A stretch of DNA of 64,000 nucleotides from Nocardia tengchongensis (GTDB taxonomy: Bacteria > Actinomycetota > Actinomycetes > Mycobacteriales > Mycobacteriaceae): positions 5,766,001-5,830,000 of the forward strand of contig NZ_CP074371.1 of assembly GCF_018362975.1 (NCBI RefSeq). The letters are read 5' to 3'. Each line of letters begins with the position of its first letter. The stretch's first letter is position 1. The position numbers were made by a program, and so were the translations under genes. Below the pieces are notes generated by a model that searched no databases, had not been told where the DNA came from, and saw only the letters and a list, made by a program, of their open reading frames with translations. This document shows, in pieces, positions 55,710 through 64,000 of the stretch.

Positions 55710-56621
55710 ATGGCCACGCTCGACAGTCGTCGGACCGTGACCGAACGGTCCGACGCCGCGGCCGCCGCCATTCGCCACCACTACGACGTCGGCAACGACT
55801 TCTATCGGCTCTGGCTCGACTCGTCGCTCAGCTACTCCTGCGCGCTGCGGGAAACGCCGGGCGACACCTTGGAAGTCGCGCAGGCCAACAAGCTTCGCCA
55901 TCACCTCGACGCCGTCGACGCCCGCACCGCCGGCGCCGTCCTCGACATCGGGTGCGGGTGGGGCGCGATTCTGCGTGAGCTCTCGCAGTCGCGGGGCGTG
56001 CGCCGATCGGTCGGCCTGACCTTGAGCGACGAGCAGGCCGACTATGTTCGCGCACAGGAGTATCCCGGTGTCGAGGTGCGGGTCGAGGACTGGCTGAACT
56101 ACCGGCCGGACACGACCTTCGACGGGATCATCAGCATCGGGGCGTTCGAACACTTCGCCCGGCCCGACGACCCGGCCGAACAGAAGATCCGGGTGTACCG
56201 CGAGTTCTTCACCCGCTGCCGGCAATGGCTGAATCCGGTGGGCGCGCTCTCGCTGCAGACCATCGCCTACGCGAACATGACCGCCGCCCAGGCCGATCCC
56301 TTCATGCAGCAGGACATCTTCCCCGACGCGGAGCTACCCACCCTCGCCGAGATCGCGGCGGCCGCGGAGGGTCTGTTCGAGATCACCGCGGTCACCACCG
56401 GCCGCCTCGACTACGCGTGGACCTGCGCCGAATGGGCGCGGCGACTGCGCACCGAACGGGCCGCGGCCACCGAGCTCGTCGGCCCCGAAGTCGTGGCCCG
56501 CTACCTGCGTTATCTGAGGCTGTCGGCCATGGGATTCCGGATGGGGAAGCTCACCCTGCTGCGGCTGGTGATGCGACCTTATCCGGACGGATTCTTCGGC
56601 GCGGGAGGGGAATCCGCATGA
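55710..56621 (+). CDS. Cyclopropane-fatty-acyl synthase family SAM methyltransferase
   Basis: 303 residues. N-terminal IRHHYDVGNDFYRLWLDSSLSYSCA is the CFAS/mycolic-acid methyltransferase signature; VLDIGCGWGAILREL binds SAM; GIISIGAFEHFARPD supplies the conserved Glu-His region. Adds a methylene across, or a methyl group at, a cis double bond of an acyl chain. It starts three bases after the ACP, which suggests it acts on the ACP-bound product of the desaturase (inference). Stop overlaps the P450 ATG. Confidence 0.9.
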   Translation: MATLDSRRTVTERSDAAAAAIRHHYDVGNDFYRLWLDSSLSYSCALRETPGDTLEVAQANKLRHHLDAVDARTAGAVLDIGCGWGAILRELSQSRGVRRSVGLTLSDEQADYVRAQEYPGVEVRVEDWLNYRPDTTFDGIISIGAFEHFARPDDPAEQKIRVYREFFTRCRQWLNPVGALSLQTIAYANMTAAQADPFMQQDIFPDAELPTLAEIAAAAEGLFEITAVTTGRLDYAWTCAEWARRLRTERAAATELVGPEVVARYLRYLRLSAMGFRMGKLTLLRLVMRPYPDGFFGAGGESA

Positions 56622-57852
56622 CCGCGCAAGCGTCGGGGGCCCGCATCCGATTCAACCCGTTCAGCGCCGAATTCCGGCGCGACCCTACCCGATGTACCGC
56701 GTGCTGCGCGAGCAGCGGCCGGTGCACAAGACACTCGGCATGTGGGTGCTGACCCGGCACGAGGATGTGCGGGCGGTGCTCACCGATCGCAGCTTCAGCG
56801 CCGGACTGATCCCGCAGCTGGTCGCCGAACAGGCGCAGCGGCTCGGGCAGACCGATGTCGATCGTATTGCCCGGCTGGGCCGGAAATCGCTGGTGTTCAC
56901 CGACAATCCCGACCACGCACGGCTGCGCGGACTGGTGAATCGAGTCTTCACCGCGGCGGCCGTGGAGGAACTGCGGCCGGTGGCGCGCGAGTTCACCGCG
57001 CGCCGGCTCGGCCTCGCCGTGTCGCGGGGCGAGCTGGACGTGGTCACCGACCTCGCCGCTCCGCTGCCGGTGTCGGTGCTGTGCGAATGGATGGCGTTGC
57101 CCGCGGACCTGCGCGAGCAGGTCGGGCCCTGGACCCACGACATTCGATTCCTGCTGGAGCCGGGCCTGATGCAGGAGGCTGACTTCATTCGCGTGCGCGA
57201 GGTCGTGGAGGAGTTCGCGGCCGCGCTCGGCGAGGTGCTGGAGCAGCGGCGGCGCGGGCCCGGCGACGACCTGATCAGCCGGCTGCTCGCCACCCGCACC
57301 GCCGGTGGTGACGCGCTCAGCGACGAGGAACTGATCTTCGTGGGCATCATGTCCTTCGTCGCGGGCAACGAGACCACCAAATCGTTGATCGGCAACGGCA
57401 CGCTGGCGCTCATCCGGCATCCGGACCAGGCGCGGCTGCTGCGCGAGGGTACCGCGACGGTGAAAACCGCTGTGACCGAAGCGCTTCGCTACGACAGCCC
57501 GCTGCAACTCACCAAACGGCTGGCCACCAAGGACGTCGAGGTCGGCGGGGAGATCATCCGGGCGGGCGATCAGGTGATGGTGTGCCTGGGTGCGGCGAAC
57601 CGGGATCCCGAGGTGTTCGAGCGGCCCGACGAATTCGACCTGGTCCGCGGCGGGAGTGGTCATCTGGCCTTCGGGCACGGATTGCACGGCTGCCTGGGCG
57701 GGCAGCTCGCCGAACTGCTGGCGGAGGAAGCCTTCACGGGATTGCGTGAGCTCGAACTGACGCCGCTGAGCGACGAATTCGTCTGGCAGGAGCACAGTTT
57801 CATCGTCCGTGGACTCGCTCACCTGCCGGTGGCGGTCCAGGGCACACGATAG
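56618..57852 (+). CDS. Cytochrome P450, one frame break
   Basis: About 411 residues after repair. The ATG at 56618 overlaps the CFAS stop and gives RFNPFSAEFRRDP, then the frame breaks at CCC 56683-56685; with one more C it reads DPYPMYRVLREQRPVHK. I-helix motif GNETTKS (acid-alcohol replaced by GNETT), ExxR in EALRYDSP, heme-binding FGHGLHGCLGG with the axial Cys. Hydroxylates or otherwise oxidises a substrate, here probably the tailored acyl chain. Electrons may come from the reductase at 52789 or from a ferredoxin encoded elsewhere. Confidence 0.9.
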
Positions 57853-57861
57853 GGAATCGAA

Positions 57862-59568
57862 ATGCCGCAACCGACACTGCTGCCCGAGATCCTGCAGCGG
57901 CGGGCCGCCACCGAACCGGACCGGACCGCCTACATCTTCCTCGATGACCGCGGCGCGGAATCCGCGGTCATCACCTATGGCGAGCTGCACGTCCGGGCGC
58001 TCGCGGTGGCCGCGGAACTCGCCGAGCGCTGCGCGCCGGGTGATCGCGCGCTGCTGATCTTCCCCCAGTGCCCGGAGTTCATCGTCGCCTATTTCGGCTG
58101 CCTGTACGCGGGTGTGCTGGCGGTGCCGTTGAATCCGCCGCGGCGCGACCGGATTCAGGACGCGACCCTGTCCATCGTGCGGGACTGCGAGCCCGCCGCG
58201 GTGCTGACCCTCGACCTGTTTTTGGAGCCATTGCAGGCCGCGCTCGAACCGTTGTGCCCCGGCGCGCGCTGGCTCGCCGCCGACCGGATCACCACGGCGG
58301 CAACCGGATTCGAGCCGGTGCTCCGATCCGGCACCGATGTGGCGTTTCTGCAATACACCTCCGGTTCCACCGCGGCCCCCAAGGGCGTGATGGTGACCCA
58401 CGGGAATCTGGTCGCCAACGAGGAGATGATCCGGCGCGGCTTCGGCCACGATCGCGACTGCACCGTGGTCGGGTGGGCGCCGTTCTTCCACGACCAGGGG
58501 TTGATAGGCAATGTCCTGCAACCCCTCTACATCGGCACGACCAGCGTCCTCATGTCGCCGTCGGCGTTCATCCGCCGGCCGCTGCTGTGGCTCTCGGTCA
58601 TCTCCCGGTACCGGGCGCACACCAGCGGCGGACCAAATTTCGCCTTCGACGCCTGCGCCGCCCGGGCGGCGGGCGCGGCCGAACTCGATCTGGACCTGAG
58701 CAGCTGGCGGGTCGCATTCAACGGCGCCGAACCGCTGCGCGCGGACACGCTGCAACGCTTCGAGAAGGCCTTCGCCCCATACGGTTTCGACCGCGGCGCA
58801 TGGTATCCCTGCTACGGGCTGGCCGAAGCGACGCTGCTGGTCACGGGCAGCGTTCCCGGCAGCGGGCCACGATTCCTCGACGTGGACTCGACGGCCCTCG
58901 AGGAGCGCCGCTTCGTCCCGTCCACAGGTGGGCGAACCAAGACCCTGGTGAGTTCCGGCCGTGTCTTGGCCGACGAAGACGTCCGGATCATCGATCCTGG
59001 TACCGGTGAGCCCTGCGCACCGGACCGTATCGGCGAGATCCGGGTGTCGGGCGGCCATGTCGCCGCGGGCTATTGGCGCAATCCCGAGGCCACCGCCCGG
59101 ACCTTCGGCGTCGACGACGGTTTCCTGCGGACCGGCGACCTGGGCCTGCTGGTGGACAGTGAACTCTATGTGGTCGGCCGCTCCAAGGACATCATCATCA
59201 TTCGCGGCCGCAACTACTACCCCCAGGACCTCGAACAGTCCGTCCAATCCGCCCACCCGATCCTGGCCTCCGGCGTCTGCGCCGCGTTCGCCGTCCCCGG
59301 CCGCGACAGTGAGCAGCTGGTGATCGTCCACGAGATCCGCCACCCCGACGCCGCGGACCCCGCGGACTTGATCGCCGCCATCAAAGCCGCCATCCTCACC
59401 GAACACGGCATAGCCCCCACCGCGGTCGTCCTCACCGCCCCCGACCAGGTCCAGCGCACCAGCAGCGGCAAGATCCGCCGGTCCGCCGCCCGAACCCGCT
59501 ACCTGGCGAACGAATTCACCCCGTGGTCACCCCCGACCGCGGACCTCACCGAACCCCACAGGAGCTGA
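57862..59568 (+). CDS. Fatty-acyl-AMP ligase (FAAL, FadD32-like)
   Basis: 568 residues. Adenylating core LQYTSGSTAAPKGVMVTHGN, then WAPFFHDQGLIGN, MSPSAFIRRPLLWLSVISRYRAHTSGGPNFAFD (a FAAL hallmark), YPCYGLAEATLLVTG and RTGDLGLLVDSELYVVGRSKD, with SSGKIRRSAARTRY at the end. FAALs make acyl-adenylates and load them on ACPs instead of CoA. It therefore probably charges the ACP at 55440. Ten bases after the P450. Confidence 0.92.
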   Translation: MPQPTLLPEILQRRAATEPDRTAYIFLDDRGAESAVITYGELHVRALAVAAELAERCAPGDRALLIFPQCPEFIVAYFGCLYAGVLAVPLNPPRRDRIQDATLSIVRDCEPAAVLTLDLFLEPLQAALEPLCPGARWLAADRITTAATGFEPVLRSGTDVAFLQYTSGSTAAPKGVMVTHGNLVANEEMIRRGFGHDRDCTVVGWAPFFHDQGLIGNVLQPLYIGTTSVLMSPSAFIRRPLLWLSVISRYRAHTSGGPNFAFDACAARAAGAAELDLDLSSWRVAFNGAEPLRADTLQRFEKAFAPYGFDRGAWYPCYGLAEATLLVTGSVPGSGPRFLDVDSTALEERRFVPSTGGRTKTLVSSGRVLADEDVRIIDPGTGEPCAPDRIGEIRVSGGHVAAGYWRNPEATARTFGVDDGFLRTGDLGLLVDSELYVVGRSKDIIIIRGRNYYPQDLEQSVQSAHPILASGVCAAFAVPGRDSEQLVIVHEIRHPDAADPADLIAAIKAAILTEHGIAPTAVVLTAPDQVQRTSSGKIRRSAARTRYLANEFTPWSPPTADLTEPHRS

Positions 59569-59569
59569 C

Positions 59570-60010
59570 ATGCAGAACTGGGAAGCCCCCAACCCCGACT
59601 ACGCGACCCTCGTCCCCGCCGTGGTCCTCAGCATGCCCGCCGCGAAACACCTCGGCTTCGGCTTCGCCCGCGTAGCCCCCGGCGAAGCCGACCTCCACCA
59701 GCCCCACCGCCCCGAACTCACCCAGCACAACGGCTACTTCCAGGGCGGCGTCCTCGGCTCCCTCGCCGACTTCGCGGCAGGCTCCGCCGCCGGCACCCTC
59801 CTCCACCCCGGCTGGATCAACATGACCATCGACTACACGGTCAAAATCCTCGCCCCCGCCAAGGGCACCCACCTCATCGCCCGAGGCCGAGTCCTGAAGC
59901 CAGGAGCCCTCATCACCACCGCCGCCGCCGACCTCTACGTCGTCGAAAACGACACCGAAACCCACTGCGCCACCGCCCTGGTCACCATGCGCAACGTAAA
60001 GGCGGGCTAG
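59570..60010 (+). CDS. PaaI-type hotdog thioesterase
   Basis: 146 residues. Hotdog core with [25 protein letters not shown] (HxG...D-type helix) and [20 protein letters not shown]. PaaI-like enzymes hydrolyse acyl-CoA or acyl-ACP thioesters. It starts one base after the FAAL stop and is a candidate release enzyme for the ACP arm. Confidence 0.88.
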   Translation: MQNWEAPNPDYATLVPAVVLSMPAAKHLGFGFARVAPGEADLHQPHRPELTQHNGYFQGGVLGSLADFAAGSAAGTLLHPGWINMTIDYTVKILAPAKGTHLIARGRVLKPGALITTAAADLYVVENDTETHCATALVTMRNVKAG

Positions 60011-60147
60011 GCCGCGATCGAGCCGTTCCCGGTCCGGCTGTCCGAAGAATCCACGGGCCGCTGGACCCGCCGGGGGCGACCGGACGGCGCTCCCGGCGCA
60101 ACGTTCACAATGGATGTGCTTCCAGGCAACGGCGAAGGGAGTGTCCG

Positions 60148-61158
60148 ATGGGGTCGATGCGTGCGTGGCGGGTCACGAAACCGGGGCCGATCGATGACCG
60201 GCCGCTGGCCATGGAGCACGTCGAGGTGCCGCAACCCGGCCCTGGCGAGCTACTGGTGCAGGTACTCGCATGCGGGGTGTGCCGGACAGACCTGCACGTC
60301 ACCGAGGGCGACCTGCCGATACATCGCCCCAACGTCGTGCCCGGACACGAAGTGGTCGGGGTGGTCACCGCGCTCGGCCCCGACACCGGAACCGAATTCA
60401 CCACCGGTGACCGGGTGGGCATCGCATGGCTGCGCCACACCTGCGGAACATGCCGCTTCTGCCTACGCGGAGCCGAGAACCTCTGCCCACGTTCGCAATA
60501 CACCGGATGGGACGCCGACGGCGGATACGCCGAGTTCGCGGTGGTCCCGGCCGCCTACGCGCTGCCCTTGCCAGCGAACTACAACGACACCGAACTGGCT
60601 CCCCTGCTCTGCGCCGGAATCATCGGCTACCGGGCACTACGCCGCGCCGCACTCCCCCCGAGCGGCCGCCTGGGCATCTACGGCTTCGGCGGCAGCGCAC
60701 ACCTGGCGGCGCAGGTCGCCCTCGCCGAGGGCGCGGAAGTCCACGTAATGACCCGCGACGTCGAAGCCCAGCAACTCGCCCTCGAACTCGGCGCGTCCTC
60801 CGCCCAAGGCTCAGCGGAACCGCCTCCGGTACAACTGGATTCAGCAATCCTCTTCGCCCCGGTCGGCGACCTGGTGCTACCCGCCATGGCGGCGCTGGAC
60901 CGCGGCGGCGTGCTCTCCATAGCGGGCATCCACCTCACCGACATCCCACCCCTGAACTACCAGCGACATCTGTTCCAGGAACGCGAGATCCGCTCGGTCA
61001 CCGCAAACACCCGCCACGATTCCCGCGAATCCCTCACCTTCGCAACCACGCATCGTCTGCATGTCACGGTGCACCCGTACCCGCTCGCGGAAGCAGACTG
61101 CGCCCTAAGGGATCTGGCACACGGACAATTCGCAGGTGCGGCCGTCCTGGTCCCCTGA
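60148..61158 (+). CDS. Zinc-dependent alcohol dehydrogenase (AdhA-like MDR)
   Basis: 336 residues. Catalytic zinc ligands in CGVCRTDLH and PGHEVVGVV; structural zinc Cys cluster [15 protein letters not shown]; Rossmann motif [17 protein letters not shown] for NAD(P). Resembles the group of mycobacterial AdhA. It may oxidise a hydroxyl introduced by the P450, but the 137-base gap makes membership in the same transcript uncertain. Confidence 0.9.
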   Translation: MGSMRAWRVTKPGPIDDRPLAMEHVEVPQPGPGELLVQVLACGVCRTDLHVTEGDLPIHRPNVVPGHEVVGVVTALGPDTGTEFTTGDRVGIAWLRHTCGTCRFCLRGAENLCPRSQYTGWDADGGYAEFAVVPAAYALPLPANYNDTELAPLLCAGIIGYRALRRAALPPSGRLGIYGFGGSAHLAAQVALAEGAEVHVMTRDVEAQQLALELGASSAQGSAEPPPVQLDSAILFAPVGDLVLPAMAALDRGGVLSIAGIHLTDIPPLNYQRHLFQEREIRSVTANTRHDSRESLTFATTHRLHVTVHPYPLAEADCALRDLAHGQFAGAAVLVP

Positions 61159-61233
61159 TCCTGGCGTCATCGCTCCATCCTGGGGATGCTGGAAGCGACA
61201 CTGTCCATGATCTCGACCGGCACGAAGGACACC

Positions 61234-61638
61234 ATGAGCCAGACCGACCAGAGCGATGCGACCGTGCTGTCGATCGGACTGCATCCCAGCGAAGTCGATT
61301 ACAGCAACTATCCGCAGCTCGATGAGGCAACGTTGACCGCGCGCATCGATGCGGGGGAAGCCGCGTTGCGGGCCGCCGGGTTCGATCTGGTCGCTTGTCG
61401 GCTCCCCTCGGATCCTGATGCCGCTGAGGAAGCGCTGCGCACTCGCCTCGAGGGGCGCACGTTTCGGGTCGCCATGATCGGGGCGGGCGTCCGGATGGCC
61501 GCTGAACACACCTTGCTGTTCGAGCGCCTGGTCAATCTGCTCATCGAGCAAGCGCCCGGAATCCGGTTGTGCTTCAACACCTCACCGGAGACCACCATCG
61601 ACGCCCTGCGGCGCTGGGTGGCACCTATCGAGAACTGA
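61234..61638 (+). CDS. Small conserved protein of unknown function
   Basis: 134 residues from the ATG at 61234, with GAAGGA about 9 bases upstream; an upstream in-frame start at 61186 lacks a clear ribosome site. Begins MSQTDQSDATVLSIGLHPSE and has an alternating alpha/beta look (DATVLSIGLHPSEVDYSNYP, FRVAMIGAGVRMAAEHTLLF). No catalytic motif recognised. It converges on the LuxR gene with a 26-base gap. Confidence 0.65.
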   Translation: MSQTDQSDATVLSIGLHPSEVDYSNYPQLDEATLTARIDAGEAALRAAGFDLVACRLPSDPDAAEEALRTRLEGRTFRVAMIGAGVRMAAEHTLLFERLVNLLIEQAPGIRLCFNTSPETTIDALRRWVAPIEN

Positions 61639-61664
61639 CGTCGAGTCGGGACTGATCTGCCCTG

Positions 61665-63995
61665 TCAGCCAGAGCTTTCGGTGGAATGTTCTGTCACCCA
61701 GGCCGCTATCTGGGCGCGGGAGGTGAAGCCGAGTTTGACCAGGATGTGTTCGACGTGACCCTGGGCCGTGCGTTGGGAGATGACCAGGCGGGTGGCGATT
61801 GCCCTGTTGGTCAGACCTTCCGCTACCAGGTCGGCGACCTGGCGTTCGCGTTTCGTCAAGATTGGGGGCGCGGATTCGGTTGCGGGGGCGGGTTCGTCGA
61901 GGGCGAGGCGGACCGCTGAGTCGAGGCTCATTGCGGCGCCTTCCTGGCGGGCGCGGTCGAAGGCTCGGGGGCCGAGGGCGTCGCGGCTGATGCGCATGCA
62001 GTCGGAACGGTAGGTGAGCAGGTCGCGGACCATGAGGGTGGCGGTGCCGGCGAGGCGGCCCAGCTTGTCCGCGGCGCCCATGAGGACGGCGGCGCGGCGG
62101 GGTTCGTTGCGATCGGAGGCGATCCAGGCCAGGGTCTCCAGGCACCCGGCGGCGACCAGCGGCTCGGCTATCAGGGCGGACAATCGGACGCCGTCCTCCA
62201 GCAGGTGCTTGGCTCGTTCCGCGTCGCCGGCTCGCCAGACGGCGAAGCCCGCGGCGAACAGAGCCCATGAGCGATAGATCGATTCGCCGGAGGTGGCCGT
62301 CATGGCGAGCGTCTTCTCGTGGCAGGCGACGGCCCGGGGGAAATCGCCCCCGAGGGCGTAGGCCCAGCCGAGGGAGAGCTGGGCATCCAACTGCATACCG
62401 ATGTCACCGCACGCCTCGTAGGTGCGGACCGCGTCGTTCAGCAGGGCGGCCGCGTCGGACTCGCCGACGTTGCCGAGGGCTATCAACGCATTCGCGTCGA
62501 CGTGCTTGACCAAGGCTCCGACCAGCGGATCCTCCGTCTCCTCGGCGAGTGCGCGGAGTTCTGCGAACCGGTTGTTCGCGGTCGCCAGGTCGCCGGTCAA
62601 ACCCACGATCGTGCCGGCCGCGAAGAGCGCCCTGGCGCGATCAGTGGTCCGGCTGGCTGGCGAATGGCCCAGCGCGCGTTCATACCAGCGGTAGCCCTCG
62701 TGCAGTCGGCCGCGCAAGCCCCAGAACAGGTACAGGTTGGTGACCATCCCGAGCGCGCTCTCATCGTCCTCGGACAGGCTGAACTCCAACGCCTTTCGAA
62801 GATTCGGCAGTTCCCGCTCCAGCCGCGACACCCAATCCATCTGATGCGGACCGATCATCTCCGAGTCCGCCCCGCGGACCAGTCGTGCACACCAGTCCCG
62901 ATGCCGCCGATCCAGATCCGCGCGCTGACCGGACTCCTCGGCCTTCTCCCGGCCGAATTCCTGCACGGTCTCGAGCATCCGGAAACGCACCGCACCATCG
63001 GTTTCCTGCCGGACCAGGATCGATTTGTCCACCAGCGCCGACAACGTGTCGAGGACCAGGGACTCGGGCACGTCACCGGCGCACACCTGCTCGACCGCGT
63101 CGAGTTCGAAGCCACCGGTGAACACGGAAAGGTCGGCCCACAGCCGCTTCTCGTCGGGCGTGCACAGGTCGTAGCTCCAGCTGATCGAATACCGCAGCGT
63201 CTGCTGCCGCTTCGGCGTCCCCCGGCCACCCCTGGTCAACAGGGCATACCGGTCGATGAGCCGGGTCTGGATCTGCTCGACCGACATCGTGCGCAGGCGC
63301 GCCGCGGCCAGCTCGATCGCCAACGGCAAGCCGTCCAGCCGGGCGCAGATCTCGGCGATGCCGCGCTGATTCGCTTCGTTCATCTCGAAGCCCGGCACCG
63401 CCGCGGCAGCCCTTTCGACGAACAGCGCGACCGCATGCGAATGGCCCGACCCCCGATCACTGCTCGAATCGGGAATTCCCAACGGCTGCAACGGATACAC
63501 GGTTTCCCCGCCGATCCCCAGCGCCTCCCGGCTGGTGGCCAGAATCCGCACGTTCGGGCAGGCCCGCAGCAGTGCCTCCGACAGCTTCGCGGCCGCATCG
63601 ATCACGTGCTCACAATTGTCGAGCACCAGCAGCAGATCGTAGGGCGCCAGCGCCTCCACCAGCGTGTCGAGCACGGAAATGACGCCCTGGCTTCGTAGTC
63701 CGAGCACCGCGGCCACCACGTCGGGCAGCAACGCGTCGTCGCGCAACTCCCCCAACTCGACCAGCCACGCCCCGTTCGGGAACTTCGACCGCACCTTGTG
63801 CGCGACTCGCTGTGCGAGCCTGGACTTTCCGACCCCGCCGATCCCGGTCAGCGTCACCAGACGCGACCCCGGCAGCAGATTGGCGACCTCCGACAACTGG
63901 GTCCGTCGATCGACGAAGGTGGACAGCTCGAGCGGCAGATTCCCGGTCCCCTCGTGCAATGCTTCGCTGTGGATACGCGGAACTCCTTGTGGCAC
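61665..63995 (-). CDS. LuxR-family ATPase regulator (SARP/LAL-like)
   Basis: 776 residues from the GTG at 63995, 5 bases from the right edge, so the true start might lie just beyond the window. N-terminal STFVDRRTQLSEVANLLPGSR leads into an NB-ARC-like ATPase (Walker A GIGGVGKSRLAQRV, Walker B LLLVLDNCEHVID, ILATSREAL sensor). A TPR-like helical middle follows, and a C-terminal LuxR HTH (LTKRERQVADLVAEGLTNRAIATRLVISQRTAQGHVEHIL). Such proteins are often activators of secondary metabolism. Its position beside the cluster makes it a candidate regulator (context only). Confidence 0.88.
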   Translation of the reverse strand: MPQGVPRIHSEALHEGTGNLPLELSTFVDRRTQLSEVANLLPGSRLVTLTGIGGVGKSRLAQRVAHKVRSKFPNGAWLVELGELRDDALLPDVVAAVLGLRSQGVISVLDTLVEALAPYDLLLVLDNCEHVIDAAAKLSEALLRACPNVRILATSREALGIGGETVYPLQPLGIPDSSSDRGSGHSHAVALFVERAAAAVPGFEMNEANQRGIAEICARLDGLPLAIELAAARLRTMSVEQIQTRLIDRYALLTRGGRGTPKRQQTLRYSISWSYDLCTPDEKRLWADLSVFTGGFELDAVEQVCAGDVPESLVLDTLSALVDKSILVRQETDGAVRFRMLETVQEFGREKAEESGQRADLDRRHRDWCARLVRGADSEMIGPHQMDWVSRLERELPNLRKALEFSLSEDDESALGMVTNLYLFWGLRGRLHEGYRWYERALGHSPASRTTDRARALFAAGTIVGLTGDLATANNRFAELRALAEETEDPLVGALVKHVDANALIALGNVGESDAAALLNDAVRTYEACGDIGMQLDAQLSLGWAYALGGDFPRAVACHEKTLAMTATSGESIYRSWALFAAGFAVWRAGDAERAKHLLEDGVRLSALIAEPLVAAGCLETLAWIASDRNEPRRAAVLMGAADKLGRLAGTATLMVRDLLTYRSDCMRISRDALGPRAFDRARQEGAAMSLDSAVRLALDEPAPATESAPPILTKRERQVADLVAEGLTNRAIATRLVISQRTAQGHVEHILVKLGFTSRAQIAAWVTEHSTESSG

Positions 63996-64000
63996 CGGCC

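Noticed and set aside
56551-59406. 951-codon minus-strand frame opposite P450 and FAAL
   Set aside because: Antisense shadow of strongly coding genes in GC-rich DNA; no recognisable domains.

Overview
The window comes from a high-GC actinomycete, most likely Nocardia or a close mycolate-producing relative. The signs are very GC-rich codon use, many GTG starts, stop/start overlaps (ATGA, GTGA), a complete mce operon with its YrbE permeases and a fused double-TetR regulator, a DUF2236 oxygenase, and FAAL and cyclopropane-synthase genes of the mycolate-world type. No rRNA, tRNA, insertion sequence, prophage or CRISPR array was seen. No stretch longer than 300 bases is free of genes.

Layout. 0-4.1 kb: an edge gene, a TetR gene, an ArsC-type arsenate reductase, an AraC regulator and a split class II terpene-cyclase-like gene pair. 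4.1-8.9 kb: a two-component system and a divergent YkcB/ArnT-type glycosyltransferase. 8.9-21.1 kb: a DUF2236 oxygenase gene divergent from an mce lipid-import operon (two tiny membrane proteins, yrbEA, yrbEB, mceA-F, an Mce-associated protein) that ends in a Mce3R-like double TetR regulator. 21.1-24.4 kb: small genes, including two related cysteine-rich mini-proteins and an AhpD-like gene under a pair of CsoR/CstR-type operators. 24.4-28.3 kb: a class I terpene synthase flanked by an XRE/MmyB regulator and a second AraC paralogue, then a DUF4442 hotdog protein, an alpha/beta hydrolase and a clear bidirectional terminator.

28.3-61 kb is a large bidirectional lipid/polyketide cluster. The minus-strand arm (52.6 down to 28.3 kb) encodes a Ugp-type sugar ABC importer, a metallo-beta-lactamase-fold hydrolase, a LysR regulator, a HAD protein, an acyl-activating enzyme, an FAD oxygenase, an SGNH hydrolase and a PUFA-synthase-like set. 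That set is a 2053-residue KS-AT-ACP-KR-DH protein like PfaA, a tandem hotdog dehydratase like the end of PfaC, and a PfaD enoyl reductase. It is followed directly by a private acetyl-CoA carboxylase: fused AccD-AccA, BCCP and biotin carboxylase. The plus-strand arm (52.8 to 61.2 kb) encodes an iron-sulfur flavoprotein reductase, an exported protein, a membrane fatty-acyl desaturase, a free ACP, a cyclopropane synthase, a P450, a FAAL ligase, a PaaI-type thioesterase and an alcohol dehydrogenase. My reading is that the carboxylase feeds malonyl-CoA to an iterative reducing PKS, while the FAAL/ACP/desaturase/cyclopropane synthase/P450 set tailors an ACP-bound fatty acyl chain; how the two arms join is not visible. 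The window ends with a large LuxR-family ATPase regulator.

Ten otherwise well conserved genes carry one reading-frame break each, mostly a one-base change in a short C or G run. This looks like base-calling or assembly error more than real gene loss, so these genes are annotated as whole genes with the break position given.
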